Part shown: one piece after another, positions 23,482-34,257 of the stretch
Layout: every line of letters starts with the position of its first letter
Position numbering within the stretch: the first letter of the stretch is position 1
From: Eubacterium callanderi
Lineage (GTDB): Bacteria > Bacillota > Clostridia > Eubacteriales > Eubacteriaceae
Assembly (NCBI RefSeq): GCF_900142645.1
Contig: NZ_FRBP01000004.1
Location: 1 to 64,000, forward strand
Reading direction: 5' to 3'
Length of the DNA stretch: 64,000 nt
Notes under the pieces: generated by a model
Told to the model about the DNA's origin: nothing
The model's input: the letters and a program-made list of their open reading frames with translations, nothing else
The model's database searches: none
Translations under genes and position numbers: made by a program

Positions 23482-26103
23482 ATGGATTCTTCTTTAATTA
23501 CTAAATTGAGAAGAAAACTGAATTTGGAGCAGATGACCTCACTCTGTTCAGGTGAAAATAACTGGGAGACCAAATCCTATGAGGCGCTTGGAATTCCCAA
23601 AGTGGTGATGTCAGACGGCCCTCACGGCCTGCGGGTTGAGGCCGAAAAGGAGGAGGGGAAAATTGGCGTGGGTGACAGTCTCCCAGCGACCTGTTTTCCT
23701 CCGGCGACTCTTGCGGCCTGCAGCTTTGACGAATCGCTGATCAAGGAGATGGCGTCCGCCATTGCCCGGGAAGCCCGCACGGCAGGCGTCGACCTGATTT
23801 TGGGCCCTGGGCTGAACATTAAGCGTTCGCCTCTGTGTGGCCGGAATTTTGAATATTATTCGGAGGACCCCTACCTGTCCGGCCATCTGGCCAAGGCTTT
23901 TGTTGAGGGCGCCAGAAAGGAACACATCGGCGCGACCTTAAAGCATTTTCTTGGGAATAATCAGGAAACACGACGGATGACTGTCAATGCACTTATTGAC
24001 GAACGGGCCCTGCGTGAAATCTATCTAAAGGGATTTGAGATTGCGGTTAAGGAAGCCGGGCCAATGGCAGTTATGTGCTCCTACAACAGTGTAAACGGCG
24101 AATTTTTATCCCAGAGCAAGCATTTTCTGACAGAAATTTTGAGAAATGAGTGGGGCTTTGAGGGGATTGTGATGACAGACTGGGGGGCTGTTTATGACCG
24201 GGTAAAGGGTGTGAAGGCCGGGCTTGACCTTGAAATGCCGGGAAGCGGCGGCGTCAATGATCACAAAATATTCGACGCCATCAAGGAAGGAAAACTTAAA
24301 AAGACAAGGCTCAATGAAATGGCGGAGCGGCTCATTGCCTTTGCCCTTGAGGCAGAGGAAAACCGCCAGGCAGCCGGCACGCCAGAGCCTGTGGACATCA
24401 ATGAGCAGCACCTGCTGGCGCGCCGCGTTGCGGCTGAGAGTATGGTTTTGCTCAAAAATGAAGACAGTCTGCTGCCCTTAGACAAGGAAAAACTAAAGAC
24501 CATTGCTGTTATCGGAAAAATGGCCTTTGACCCCAGATACCAGGGCTCAGGAAGTTCGAAGATCAATCCTTACCGGATCGAGGCGCCCTATGACGCCATT
24601 GCCGCTGAGACAGCGGACGGGGTGAAGCTGCTGACCGCCCAGGGTTATTCCGACAGCTCTGATGAAAAACACAAAAGAATCGTAAGAGAGGCTGTGGAAA
24701 CGGCCGGAAAGGCTGATGTGGCAGTGGTATTCGCCGGATTGCCAGACAAGCTGGAATCCGAAGGCTATGACCGCACCACCATTAAGCTGCCCGAAAACCA
24801 GCTGGAAATGATCCAGCGTGTCTGTGAGGAACAGCCCAACACCATCGTTGTATTATTCAACGGCGGTGTGGTTGACCTGGAATTTGAAGATCAGCCAAAG
24901 GCCGTTCTGGAAGCCTGGCTGGGCGGTCAGGCCGTAGGCGCTGCCGTTTCAGACATTCTTTTTGGCCGCGTCAATCCATCGGGGCGGCTGGCGGAGACCA
25001 TTCCCATGCGTCTGGAGGACACGCCTGCCTACATCAACTTTCCTGGAACAGAGGACAGTGTAAACTATGGCGAGAGTATTTTTGTAGGATACCGTTATTA
25101 TGATTATGTGAACCGGCCGGTGCGCTATCCTTTTGGGTTTGGACTCAGCTACACCACCTTTGAGTACAGTGATATGAAGGCCTCAGCGGCGGATGATGGC
25201 ACCGTGATGGTCAGTTGCCGTGTCAAAAACATCGGAGAGCGCGCTGGAAAAGAAGTGGTTCAGCTGTATACTGGAAAGCCGGATGGAAAAGTCCAGCGTC
25301 CCATTCGGGAGCTGAGGGGCTTTACTAAAATTGATCTGGAGCCTGGAGAGGAAAAGGTGGTTGTCTTCGAGCTCTCTAAAGATGACTTTACTTATTTTAA
25401 CCCGACCAGAAACGCCTGGACGCAGGAGGAAGGACTGCATATGGTTTTAATTGGTGCATCGAGCCGGGATATCCGCCTTGAGGCGGAGGTTGCGCTGCCT
25501 GCGCCGCCACTTCCGAAACTCACGCGGCATTCCTATATGGATGACTTCATGGCAAACCCGAGGGGGCGTCAGGTGATCGAGGTGATCATGTCCCAGTTTC
25601 AGAGTGTGACAGGGAAAATCATTGATACAGAGGACAACTTTTTTATGACAATGCTGCACGGCACCCCGGTTTCTAAAATTGTCACTTTTACCAATGGGCT
25701 GTTGAGCGATAAAAGTGTGGACCGGATTCTGGAATTTGTCAACGGCGAGGATGACAGCGAGACATTTGACATCCGCTGCCTTTTTGAGGACAAGGAAGAA
25801 AAGAGGAACTGGTTCCAATCTATGCTGGAGGGTATTTTTGGCAAAAAAGAGGACAATGCCTTTTACACAGTAGACTGCCCTGTCCGCGACCTGATGGCGA
25901 ACCCTGAAACAAGGGCTGTTCTGGCGAAATACTGCCCGGACGAGTATATGCATGGCGAAATTATGGACATGATCATCAGTATGGGGGTCACCATGCGCAA
26001 GGTACAGAAGCTGATCCCTGATGAGTATTACCCCTACAGCCTGCTCACAACCATTGACGAAGAGCTGAGGCTGATTCCAAAAGATAATAAAGAAGAAATA
26101 TAA
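23482..26103 (+). CDS. Glycoside hydrolase family 3 (beta-glucosidase-like) with long C-terminal extension
   Basis: An 873-aa cytoplasmic enzyme; no signal peptide. Domain 1 is a TIM barrel with the KHF motif (Lys154-His155) and catalytic nucleophile Asp233 in GIVMTDWGAV. Domain 2 is the alpha/beta sandwich (about 310-540). A fibronectin III-like domain covers about 575-680. The last 180 residues (from about 690) are additional and helical, with the repeated DDFMANPRGR and RDLMANPETR motifs. Similar tails occur in some Firmicutes GH3 enzymes, and their role is not known to me. The start at ATG 23482 (GAGG upstream) is preferred to TTG 23476. Probable activity: beta-glucosidase or related exo-glycosidase; specificity cannot be read. 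Confidence 0.88.
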   Translation: MDSSLITKLRRKLNLEQMTSLCSGENNWETKSYEALGIPKVVMSDGPHGLRVEAEKEEGKIGVGDSLPATCFPPATLAACSFDESLIKEMASAIAREARTAGVDLILGPGLNIKRSPLCGRNFEYYSEDPYLSGHLAKAFVEGARKEHIGATLKHFLGNNQETRRMTVNALIDERALREIYLKGFEIAVKEAGPMAVMCSYNSVNGEFLSQSKHFLTEILRNEWGFEGIVMTDWGAVYDRVKGVKAGLDLEMPGSGGVNDHKIFDAIKEGKLKKTRLNEMAERLIAFALEAEENRQAAGTPEPVDINEQHLLARRVAAESMVLLKNEDSLLPLDKEKLKTIAVIGKMAFDPRYQGSGSSKINPYRIEAPYDAIAAETADGVKLLTAQGYSDSSDEKHKRIVREAVETAGKADVAVVFAGLPDKLESEGYDRTTIKLPENQLEMIQRVCEEQPNTIVVLFNGGVVDLEFEDQPKAVLEAWLGGQAVGAAVSDILFGRVNPSGRLAETIPMRLEDTPAYINFPGTEDSVNYGESIFVGYRYYDYVNRPVRYPFGFGLSYTTFEYSDMKASAADDGTVMVSCRVKNIGERAGKEVVQLYTGKPDGKVQRPIRELRGFTKIDLEPGEEKVVVFELSKDDFTYFNPTRNAWTQEEGLHMVLIGASSRDIRLEAEVALPAPPLPKLTRHSYMDDFMANPRGRQVIEVIMSQFQSVTGKIIDTEDNFFMTMLHGTPVSKIVTFTNGLLSDKSVDRILEFVNGEDDSETFDIRCLFEDKEEKRNWFQSMLEGIFGKKEDNAFYTVDCPVRDLMANPETRAVLAKYCPDEYMHGEIMDMIISMGVTMRKVQKLIPDEYYPYSLLTTIDEELRLIPKDNKEEI

Positions 26104-26110
26104 ATTTTGC

Positions 26111-26141
26111 TTGACTTGAAGTGGACTCCAGATGTTATGCT
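26111..26141 (+). promoter_or_regulatory. MerR-type promoter with 19-base spacer
   Basis: TTGACT (26111-26116) and TATGCT (26136-26141) are separated by 19 bases, the overlong spacer typical of MerR-activated promoters. The spacer contains the AGTGGACT segment resembling a dyad operator. It drives the MerR gene 46 bases downstream, implying autoregulation. Confidence 0.65.
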
Positions 26142-26186
26142 GTATAGACACAAATAAAATGAATTTTAATTTGGAGGTAGAGAGGC

Positions 26187-26573
26187 ATGACCATTTCGGA
26201 AGTGGCAAAAAAATATAATCTTTCTGCGGATACGATTCGCTATTATGAACGGATTGGGCTGATCCCCCGAGTAAACCGAAGCGCCAGCGGGATTCGGGAT
26301 TTTACAGAAAATGACTGCGGCTGGGTCGAGTTTATTAAATGTATGCGCGGGGCTGGACTTCCAATTGAGGCCTTGATCGATTATGTTGCCCTTTTTCAGC
26401 AGGGGGACATGACTGTCGAAGCCCGCAAGTCCATTCTGGTTGAACAGCGGGATGTGCTGGCTGAGCGTATGAAAGAAATGCAGAACACGCTGGAGCGACT
26501 GAACCAGAAGATCGAGCACTATGAGGAGGGAATCCATGCTGCTGAAAAGCGCCTTCAAAAAAGAGAGGACTAG
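26187..26573 (+). CDS. MerR-family transcriptional regulator
   Basis: A 128-aa protein. The N-terminal winged HTH starts TISEVAKKYNLSADTIRYYERIGLIP, ending with the signature RYYERIGL. A hinge and a long C-terminal dimerisation coiled coil follow (about 80-126, with KEMQNTLERLNQKIEHYEEGI). There is no C-terminal cysteine cluster, so it is not a metal-thiolate sensor; it resembles the AdhR/aldehyde or oxidative type. It lies directly downstream of the GH3 gene under its own promoter. Confidence 0.88.
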   Translation: MTISEVAKKYNLSADTIRYYERIGLIPRVNRSASGIRDFTENDCGWVEFIKCMRGAGLPIEALIDYVALFQQGDMTVEARKSILVEQRDVLAERMKEMQNTLERLNQKIEHYEEGIHAAEKRLQKRED

Positions 26574-26596
26574 AATTTAAAAGTAAAGTAAGTTAG

Positions 26597-26631
26597 ACAG
26601 GTGCGTGCCAAAGCGGCATGCGCCTGTTTTT
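26597..26631 (+). terminator. Terminator after the MerR gene
   Basis: A 13-bp GC-rich stem (26597-26609 with 26615-26627, two wobbles), loop AAAGC, then a run of T. Confidence 0.85.
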
Positions 26632-26711
26632 GCAGTTTAGGCTTTTTTAGTTTTATTTTCAGATCATTTGGGCTATAATAAAAAGTAAAAGAAAGATAAA
26701 GAAGGTTAACC

Positions 26712-27404
26712 ATGAAAGTTTTGACAGTTGATACGGCCACAATCGTTGCAACCGCGGCGGTGGTGGATGAAAATAAATTGATTTGTGAGACCATTGTCAA
26801 TTTTCAGAAAAAACATTCTGAAAAGCTGATGCCCGCTATCGACCATATGCTGAAGGACGCAGGTCTGACCATTCAGGATATGGACGCTTTTGGGATTGTT
26901 AACGGGCCAGGCTCTTTTACAGGGCTGCGCATTGGCATGGCCACGGTCAAGGGCTTTGCTCAGGCTCTTGATAAGCCGGTGATCCCGATTTCTACTCTGG
27001 AAGCACTGGCCTATAACCTGCCCTATGCAGACGGTGTTGTCTGCCCGATCCTTGACGCCCAGCGGTCACAGGTTTATACGGGCCTGTTCCGCTTTAACGA
27101 GGAGGAGGGCATGGTGGCCGAGCTTGAGGATTCCGTCATGGATATCGTGGCGCTTATCGGAATTTTACAGAATTATACCGATGGTCCGATTTATCTGCTG
27201 GGAGATGGCGTTCCGCGTTTTTATGAAACAATGGTCGAGGCCCTGCCGGGAATCATTAAGGTGAAGCAGCATTTATCTATGAACCGGGCTTCATCGGCGG
27301 GTACTCTGACGGTTGAGCGCGCCCTTAAAAAACAGTGGCAGGATTTCAAAAGCGTCGAGCCGGTTTACATTCGTCCTTCCTATGCTGAAGAGCAGAAAAA
27401 GTAG
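26712..27404 (+). CDS. tsaB: tRNA threonylcarbamoyladenosine biosynthesis protein TsaB
   Basis: A 230-aa ASKHA-fold partner of TsaD, required for the t6A37 modification of ANN-decoding tRNAs. The N terminus VLTVDTATIVATAAVV, the NGPGSFTGLRIGMATVKGFAQ block (about 64-84) and PISTLEALAYN are typical. It heads a tight operon with rimI, a DUF1461 gene and tsaD, an arrangement common in Firmicutes. Confidence 0.93.
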   Translation: MKVLTVDTATIVATAAVVDENKLICETIVNFQKKHSEKLMPAIDHMLKDAGLTIQDMDAFGIVNGPGSFTGLRIGMATVKGFAQALDKPVIPISTLEALAYNLPYADGVVCPILDAQRSQVYTGLFRFNEEEGMVAELEDSVMDIVALIGILQNYTDGPIYLLGDGVPRFYETMVEALPGIIKVKQHLSMNRASSAGTLTVERALKKQWQDFKSVEPVYIRPSYAEEQKK

Positions 27405-27405
27405 C

Positions 27406-27849
27406 ATGAAAGCAAAAATACGCGAGATGCAGGAGCAGGACGCTCCCCGATTATACGAAATTGGACAGGCCTGCGGCTTGGGTTCATGGTCGCTCGAGTC
27501 CTATATCAATGAATATAATAATCCCATTGCAAAATATCTGGTGGTGGAGGCAGAGGGACAGGTGGCCGGCTTTGCGGGAATCTGGTGCGTGGTGGATGAG
27601 GCCCAGGTTATGAATGTCGGTATTCTTGAAAAATACCGGCAAAACGGCCTGGGCACCCTGCTCATGGAGGCTTTGCTCAGCACCGCCAGAGCTCGGGGAT
27701 GCAGTTGTATGACCCTGGAAGTTAAGGAAACCAACACAGCTGCGATTTGCCTTTACAAAAAAATGGGTTTCTCGGCCGCCAGTATTCGTGAGAACTATTA
27801 CCCGGACCACGTGAACGGCCTTATGATGAGGAGGGGTGATCTTGGATAA
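27406..27849 (+). CDS. rimI: Ribosomal-protein-alanine N-acetyltransferase RimI-like
   Basis: A 147-aa GNAT protein. The true start is ATG 27406, two bases after the tsaB stop; the ORF read-through upstream overlaps tsaB. The acetyl-CoA pyrophosphate loop is RQNGLGTLL (R/Q-x-x-G-x-G/A), with the motif B block CMTLEVKETNTAAICLYKKMGF and final ENYY. Order tsaB-rimI-tsaD supports RimI. It overlaps the next gene by eight bases. Confidence 0.88.
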   Translation: MKAKIREMQEQDAPRLYEIGQACGLGSWSLESYINEYNNPIAKYLVVEAEGQVAGFAGIWCVVDEAQVMNVGILEKYRQNGLGTLLMEALLSTARARGCSCMTLEVKETNTAAICLYKKMGFSAASIRENYYPDHVNGLMMRRGDLG

Positions 27850-28549
27850 AAAATCTTTAGCGACAGCGATTATTGTAGGGATTGTTTTCCCTGTTTTTGT
27901 GCTTATAACCTCGATGGAGTTTGCGGTGTTTAACCGCGGCTTTTTTCTGGATCAGCTGGATAAAAATAATGTGTCCCAGACAACCGGTATTGCTTCTAAG
28001 GAACTGCCGGCTGTGACCGAGCAAATTTTTGCTTTCCTGAAAGGAGAGCGTGAGGATTTTAATATCTATGCCGAGAAGGAAAATGATCTGTACGTGCCGC
28101 TTTTTAATCAGGAGGAGCTGATTCATATGGAGGATGTGCGCGGCCTTTTAAAGGCAGGGGTGATCGTTCAGGCAGTGTGCGGTGTTCTGCTTCTGGCAGG
28201 GCTTGTTCTGCTTTTTTTCTGGAACCGGGCTGCGATGGCCAAAGCTGTGTTTGGCGGTTCTGTTTTCGGTCTGGTACTGCTTCTGGCGTCCGGCCTTGCA
28301 GCTGTTTTTGATTTTACCGCTGTTTTTCAGGCAGCGCACAGACTGATTTTCACCAACGACTACTGGTATCTGGACCCGAATGAGAGTGTCTTGATCAACA
28401 TTGTGCCTGAGCCTTATTTTATTGCTTTGGGCTTGAGAATCGTCACTATCGCAGCAGTGGTTTACCTGATCTGCGCAGTGGGCGGCGGCTTTTTCAGCCA
28501 GCGTCTTACCCAGAGAAAGTTTATGAAAAATTCAAAAAGAAAATTTTAG
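27842..28549 (+). CDS. DUF1461 (TIGR01906-type) integral membrane protein
   Basis: A 235-aa protein with an N-terminal membrane helix, a soluble segment of about 90 residues containing FNQEELIHMEDVRGLL (the family hallmark), and three or four further helices. I place the start at TTG 27842, seven bases after AGGAGG; the GTG at 27836 is inside the ribosome site. The function of the family is unknown. It sits between rimI and tsaD and is translationally coupled. Confidence 0.8.
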   Translation: MDKKSLATAIIVGIVFPVFVLITSMEFAVFNRGFFLDQLDKNNVSQTTGIASKELPAVTEQIFAFLKGEREDFNIYAEKENDLYVPLFNQEELIHMEDVRGLLKAGVIVQAVCGVLLLAGLVLLFFWNRAAMAKAVFGGSVFGLVLLLASGLAAVFDFTAVFQAAHRLIFTNDYWYLDPNESVLINIVPEPYFIALGLRIVTIAAVVYLICAVGGGFFSQRLTQRKFMKNSKRKF

Positions 28550-28561
28550 AAAGTGAGTTTT

Positions 28562-29572
28562 ATGAAAATATTAAGCATTGAGACATCCTGTGATGAAACC
28601 TCGGTGGCAGTGGTCGAGGACGGAAGAAAAGTACTGACCAACCGGATTTACTCACAGATTGATATTCATAAAAAATATGGCGGTGTGGTGCCTGAGATTG
28701 CATCCAGAAATCATGTGATGAAACTGCCGTATATTATCGAAGAGGCTCTTGAGGAAAGCGGTCTCAGTTTTTCAGACCTTGACGCCATCGCTGTGACAAA
28801 CGGCCCGGGGCTGGTAGGCGCTCTGCTAATCGGCGTTTCTGAGGCTAAGGCCTTAGCCTACAGCCTGGGTCTGCCTTTAATCGGCGTCAATCACATTGAA
28901 GGGCATATCGCTGCGAATTTTCTCCAGCATCCCGATTTGGAGCCGCCCTTTTTAACCCTGGTGGTGTCCGGCGGCCATAGCCATCTGGTGATGGTACGCG
29001 ATTACCAGACCTTTGAAATCATCGGAAAAACAAGGGATGACGCAGCAGGAGAAGCCTATGATAAGATTTCGAGGGTTCTGGGGCTGGGATATCCCGGCGG
29101 TCCTGCCATCGACAGAGCGGCAAAAAAAGGAAATTCCCATGCGGTGGAGTTCCCAAGGGTATTTTTAGAAAAGGACAGCTACGATTTCAGTTTCAGTGGT
29201 TTAAAATCCGCGGTGCTGAATTACCTGAATAGCAAAAAGATGAAGGAAGAGCCCATTGTCGTGGAGGATGTGGCAGCCTCTTTTCAGCTGGCCGTCATTG
29301 AGGTACTGGTTGAAAAGGCCATTCACTGCGCGCTGGAGCAAAAGGTGGATAAAATCTGTATGGCAGGCGGTGTTTCGGCCAACAGCCTGCTGCGGGAAAT
29401 GATGCAGGAAAAGGCAAAGGAAAACGGTCTTGCGCTTTATTACCCGGCACCCATATTGTGTACTGACAATGCGGCAATGATCGGTTCTATGGCTTATTAT
29501 AACTATATCAATGGTGTAAAAAGCGACTTGTATTTAAACGCTGTGCCGGGACTGAAAATCGGCAGCAGATAA
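28562..29572 (+). CDS. tsaD: tRNA N6-adenosine threonylcarbamoyltransferase TsaD
   Basis: A 336-aa catalytic subunit of t6A synthesis. Metal-binding His111 and His115 lie in [13 protein letters not shown]. Other conserved blocks are [12 protein letters not shown] (7-18), [21 protein letters not shown] and CTDNAAMIG near the C terminus. ATG 28562 is preferred to GTG 28553 because AAAGTGAG precedes it and [12 protein letters not shown] is the family N terminus. Terminal gene of the operon. Confidence 0.94.
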   Translation: MKILSIETSCDETSVAVVEDGRKVLTNRIYSQIDIHKKYGGVVPEIASRNHVMKLPYIIEEALEESGLSFSDLDAIAVTNGPGLVGALLIGVSEAKALAYSLGLPLIGVNHIEGHIAANFLQHPDLEPPFLTLVVSGGHSHLVMVRDYQTFEIIGKTRDDAAGEAYDKISRVLGLGYPGGPAIDRAAKKGNSHAVEFPRVFLEKDSYDFSFSGLKSAVLNYLNSKKMKEEPIVVEDVAASFQLAVIEVLVEKAIHCALEQKVDKICMAGGVSANSLLREMMQEKAKENGLALYYPAPILCTDNAAMIGSMAYYNYINGVKSDLYLNAVPGLKIGSR

Positions 29573-29624
29573 ACGATATACAAGCGTTTTGTGATTGATT
29601 TGAACAGAAGCATAATATACATCG

Positions 29625-29647
29625 GTTTACGTCGAAACAGCGTATGC
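29625..29647 (+). repeat. Dispersed hairpin repeat, copy 2
   Basis: A 23-base core with arms GTTTACG and CGTATGC and loop TCGAAACAG; ATCG/CGAT extends the stem and TTTT follows. It may terminate the tsaBD operon weakly. It lies between tsaD and the Nramp gene. Confidence 0.6.
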
Positions 29648-29682
29648 CGATTTTAATGTAACTGAAAAGAGGTGCATCCGAT

Positions 29683-30942
29683 TTGAATCGAATCAGGCAA
29701 TGGCTTCAGGGCGGCCCTCATAGTGAGCATAAAGGTGGTCTTGAAATCTTAAAATACATTGGCCCAGGATTGCTGGTTACAGTGGGCTTTATTGACCCTG
29801 GCAACTGGGCTTCCAATGTGGCGGCTGGGGCAGAGTATGGCTATTCGTTGCTGTGGATGGTAACACTGTCGACCATTATGCTCATTATTTTACAGCACAA
29901 CGCCGCCCATCTGGGGATTGCGACAGGCTACTGCATGTCGGAGGCGGCCAGCCAGTATCTGCCCAAATGGCTCAGCGTACCAGTTTTATCGACCGCAGTT
30001 TTGGCAACCGTCGCCACTGTTATGGCGGAGGTGCTGGGCGGCGCCATTGCGCTGGAAATGCTTTTTTCGATCCCCATAAAAATTGGCTCGATTCTGGTAA
30101 CTGCCCTGGCACTCTTTCTGCTTTTAAGCAACTCTTATAAAAAGCTGGAGCGCTGGATTATCGGGTTTGTGTCATTAATCGGCGTTTCTTTTCTAATCGA
30201 AATACTCATGGTCCATGTCGACTGGGGCGCTGCTGCTGTTTCCTGGGTTAAGCCCTCAACACCGCCGGGTTCCATGCTGGTCATCATGAGTGTGCTGGGC
30301 GCGGTGGTAATGCCGCACAACCTTTTTCTTCACTCTGAAATTATCCAGAGCCGCCAATGGAACACGAAGGAAGAATCTGTTATTAAAAATCAGCTGAAAT
30401 TTGAGTTTACAGATACGCTGGTTTCCATGATTATCGGATGGGCCATCAACAGCGCCATGATCCTTATGGCGGCAGCGACCTTTTATAAAGCGGGTTTTCA
30501 GGTCACAGAGCTCTCGCAGGCCGCGGATATGCTCAAGCCGCTGGTGGGCTCGGGTGCGTCGCTTCTCTTTGCTTTCGCCCTTCTGCTGGCAGGAATCAGC
30601 TCATCCGTCACCGCGGGAATGGCGGGCGGCACCATTGTTGCGGGGATGTTCAGGGAGCCCTACGATATTCATGACCGCCACAGCCAGCTGGGGATTATTG
30701 GCATCTTTCTGGCATCGCTGGTCATTATCTTCTTTGTCACCGACCCTTTTATGGGTCTGGTCTACAGCCAGATGCTTCTGTCCATACAACTGCCCATCAC
30801 GATTTTCCTGCAGATTTACCTGACAACCTCCAGGAAAATTATGGGGAAATTTGCCAATGGCAAGATCGACTTTACGATCCTACTGATCGTCGGGCTGCTG
30901 GTTACAGCGCTTAATATTATGCTGCTGGTGAGTAGCTTTTAG
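29683..30942 (+). CDS. mntH: Nramp-family divalent metal transporter (MntH-like)
   Basis: A 419-aa membrane protein with about 11 helices. Metal ligands of the family are present: Asp38 and Asn41 in the DPGN motif of helix 1, and Ala207 and Met210 in AVVMPHN of helix 6. This is the canonical transition-metal set, so Mn(II)/Fe(II) uptake is likely rather than the Met-less Mg or Al variants. The start is TTG 29683 with AAAAGAGG upstream; no nearer ATG fits. A metal riboswitch was looked for upstream and not seen. Confidence 0.88.
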   Translation: MNRIRQWLQGGPHSEHKGGLEILKYIGPGLLVTVGFIDPGNWASNVAAGAEYGYSLLWMVTLSTIMLIILQHNAAHLGIATGYCMSEAASQYLPKWLSVPVLSTAVLATVATVMAEVLGGAIALEMLFSIPIKIGSILVTALALFLLLSNSYKKLERWIIGFVSLIGVSFLIEILMVHVDWGAAAVSWVKPSTPPGSMLVIMSVLGAVVMPHNLFLHSEIIQSRQWNTKEESVIKNQLKFEFTDTLVSMIIGWAINSAMILMAAATFYKAGFQVTELSQAADMLKPLVGSGASLLFAFALLLAGISSSVTAGMAGGTIVAGMFREPYDIHDRHSQLGIIGIFLASLVIIFFVTDPFMGLVYSQMLLSIQLPITIFLQIYLTTSRKIMGKFANGKIDFTILLIVGLLVTALNIMLLVSSF

Positions 30943-30977
30943 TGGAATTTGGATTATAAAATAAATCATAATGTGTG

Positions 30978-31010
30978 GCGGCATACGTTGTTTTAACGTA
31001 TGCCTTTTTT
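30978..31010. terminator. Terminator after mntH; dispersed hairpin repeat, copy 3 (inverted)
   Basis: Stem GGCATACGTT/AACGTATGCC followed by T6. Read on the minus strand, the 23-base core (30981-31003) matches the repeat family: GCATACG, loop TTAAAACAA, CGTATGC. Confidence 0.75.
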
Positions 31011-31143
31011 ATGTTTATGGCAGGCGTAATCTGAAAAGTGTTCTGTTGTCTGCAGGTGGAAGAATTAATGGTTAGATTTTATCTGAAACGGTATATAAGT
31101 TGTAGTGATCAATCAGAACTTTTGATATGAAATGGAGATAAAG

Positions 31144-31845
31144 ATGAAAAAAATATTAGTGATTTTGACCAATACTGCGAAATATGGAACGAAAAATGAG
31201 GCGACAGGTCTCTGGCTGTCCGAAGCGACTGAGTTTGTGAAGGAATTGATACAGGCTGGTTATGTGCTTGATTATGTCAGTCCCAGGGGCGGTTATGTGC
31301 CGATTGACCCTCGGAGCCTGAAGAACGCTTATGTTAATGAGGAAGTATTTGCTCTTTATGGCTCAGAGGATTTCCAAAACAGAGCATTGGCAAATTCCCT
31401 TAAACCATCGGATATAAACGCTTCCGATTATTTGGCGGTCTATTATACAGGCGGCCATGGTGTGGTCTGGGATTTTCCGGACAACAAAGCTTTGCAGGCA
31501 ATCAGCCGAGAGATTTATGAGCAGGGAGGTTATGTGACATCGGTATGCCACGGATTGGCAGGGCTTTTGAATATAAAAACATCAGATGGGAGCTATCTTA
31601 TATCTGGTAAAACACTCACAGGCTTTACAGAAACAGAAGAAATTCTGAGCGGAAAAAAACGCTTAGTACCTTTCGGTACAGAGAAAGAAGCTAGGAATCG
31701 GGGAGCAAAATTTGTGAAAAAACGCGCTTTTAGTTCTTTTGCGGTACAGGATGGGCATTTGATAACAGGGCAGAATCCCATGTCTGGACAGGCGGTGGCA
31801 AAATGTTTGCTGAAAAATTTGAAGGGGAGCCTGTCCTGTTTATGA
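31144..31845 (+). CDS. DJ-1/PfpI-superfamily protein (type 1 glutamine amidotransferase-like)
   Basis: A 233-aa cytoplasmic protein of the Hsp31/YhbO-type branch. The nucleophile elbow is SVCHG with Cys135 and adjacent His136; Glu19 in NEATGLWLSE and the GGHGVVWDFP segment are typical of glyoxalase III/Hsp31-like members. Likely roles are methylglyoxal detoxification or protein deglycation. ATG 31144 is seven bases after GGAGA; ATG 31132 lies inside the ribosome site. It is monocistronic, with a weak hairpin GCCCT/AGGGC at 31968-31981 further downstream. Confidence 0.83.
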   Translation: MKKILVILTNTAKYGTKNEATGLWLSEATEFVKELIQAGYVLDYVSPRGGYVPIDPRSLKNAYVNEEVFALYGSEDFQNRALANSLKPSDINASDYLAVYYTGGHGVVWDFPDNKALQAISREIYEQGGYVTSVCHGLAGLLNIKTSDGSYLISGKTLTGFTETEEILSGKKRLVPFGTEKEARNRGAKFVKKRAFSSFAVQDGHLITGQNPMSGQAVAKCLLKNLKGSLSCL

Positions 31846-32040
31846 TGGGACGATTTATAGTGAGGATACAGATTACTTTGACGAAGGAAGATGTACAAAT
31901 ACTCGATTGATATTTGCAGGCATTTACGCTTTTTTAAAGTGTAAGAGAAATGACAAGGCCAGAAATCGCCCTAAAGAGGGCCTTTCATGGAAAAACATTA
32001 AGTAAACCTGAAAAAAGTCATTAAATTTATTAAAAAGGTC

Positions 32041-32100
32041 TTGCAAATTTTGAGAGAATGGTTTAATATAATGTTAGCACTCGGAGGTAATGAGTGCTAA
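32041..32100 (+). promoter_or_regulatory. groESL promoter with CIRCE operator
   Basis: TTAGCACTC (32074-32082), nine bases, GAGTGCTAA (32092-32100): an exact CIRCE element, the binding site of the heat-shock repressor HrcA. Upstream TTGCAA (32041-32046) with TAATAT (32064-32069) at a 17-base spacing, overlapping TATAAT (32067-32072), is the likely sigma-A promoter. The preceding 31846-32040 holds only the weak hairpin at 31968. Confidence 0.95.
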
Positions 32101-32151
32101 CAAGAAGAAAATAATAAAAATCATAAATCATTAAAAATGGAGGAATCAAAA

Positions 32152-32436
32152 ATGAGTTTAAAACCATTGGGAGACAAGGTTGTAATCAAAGTTAAAGAAG
32201 AAGAAGTAACGACTTCTAGCGGTATTGTATTACCAGGTTCTGCACAGGAAAAACCACAGCAGGGAACCGTTGTTGCTGTAGGTTCCGGTGAAATCGTTGA
32301 TGGCAAAAAAGTGCCGCTGGATGTAAAGGAAGGCGATGAAGTTATCTATTCTAAATACGCTGGCTCTGAAGTAAAAGTCGGTGAAGAAGAATTCTTGATT
32401 TTGAAACAGTCTGACATCTTAGCAATTGTTGAATAA
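32152..32436 (+). CDS. groES: Co-chaperonin GroES
   Basis: 94 aa. [11 protein letters not shown] at the N terminus, the mobile loop region [21 protein letters not shown], and the C-terminal YAGSEV and [12 protein letters not shown] are diagnostic. ATG 32152 follows GGAGG with seven-base spacing; ATG 32137 lies before that site. Under CIRCE/HrcA control with groEL. Confidence 0.97.
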   Translation: MSLKPLGDKVVIKVKEEEVTTSSGIVLPGSAQEKPQQGTVVAVGSGEIVDGKKVPLDVKEGDEVIYSKYAGSEVKVGEEEFLILKQSDILAIVE

Positions 32437-32465
32437 TTCAGAAAACCACATTTAATAGATTATAA

Positions 32466-34115
<1,650 letters not shown>

Positions 34116-34155
34116 TAAAAGCCAATATAAATAAAGTGATATGATTTTATAGTAG

Positions 34156-34193
34156 GCAGGATATTAAGTGAAAGCTTAATATCCTGCTTTTTT
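34156..34193 (+). terminator. groESL terminator
   Basis: A perfect 13-bp stem (GCAGGATATTAAG with its complement) with loop TGAAAG, followed by T6. Confidence 0.92.
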
Positions 34194-34257
34194 AGTTTTC
34201 AAAATGGGCATTTTTATGTATAATGACTTTATTGGAGCTTAGGTAGGAGAGAGCAAA

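Noticed and set aside
25447-26208. Minus-strand ORF of 253 codons over the 3' end of the GH3 gene
   Set aside because: Antisense to a well-supported coding frame and crossing the MerR promoter; no signal for translation.
29573-29682. Metal riboswitch upstream of the Nramp gene
   Set aside because: The only structure there is the dispersed hairpin; the conserved bases of the Mn-sensing yybP-ykoY class are not present.
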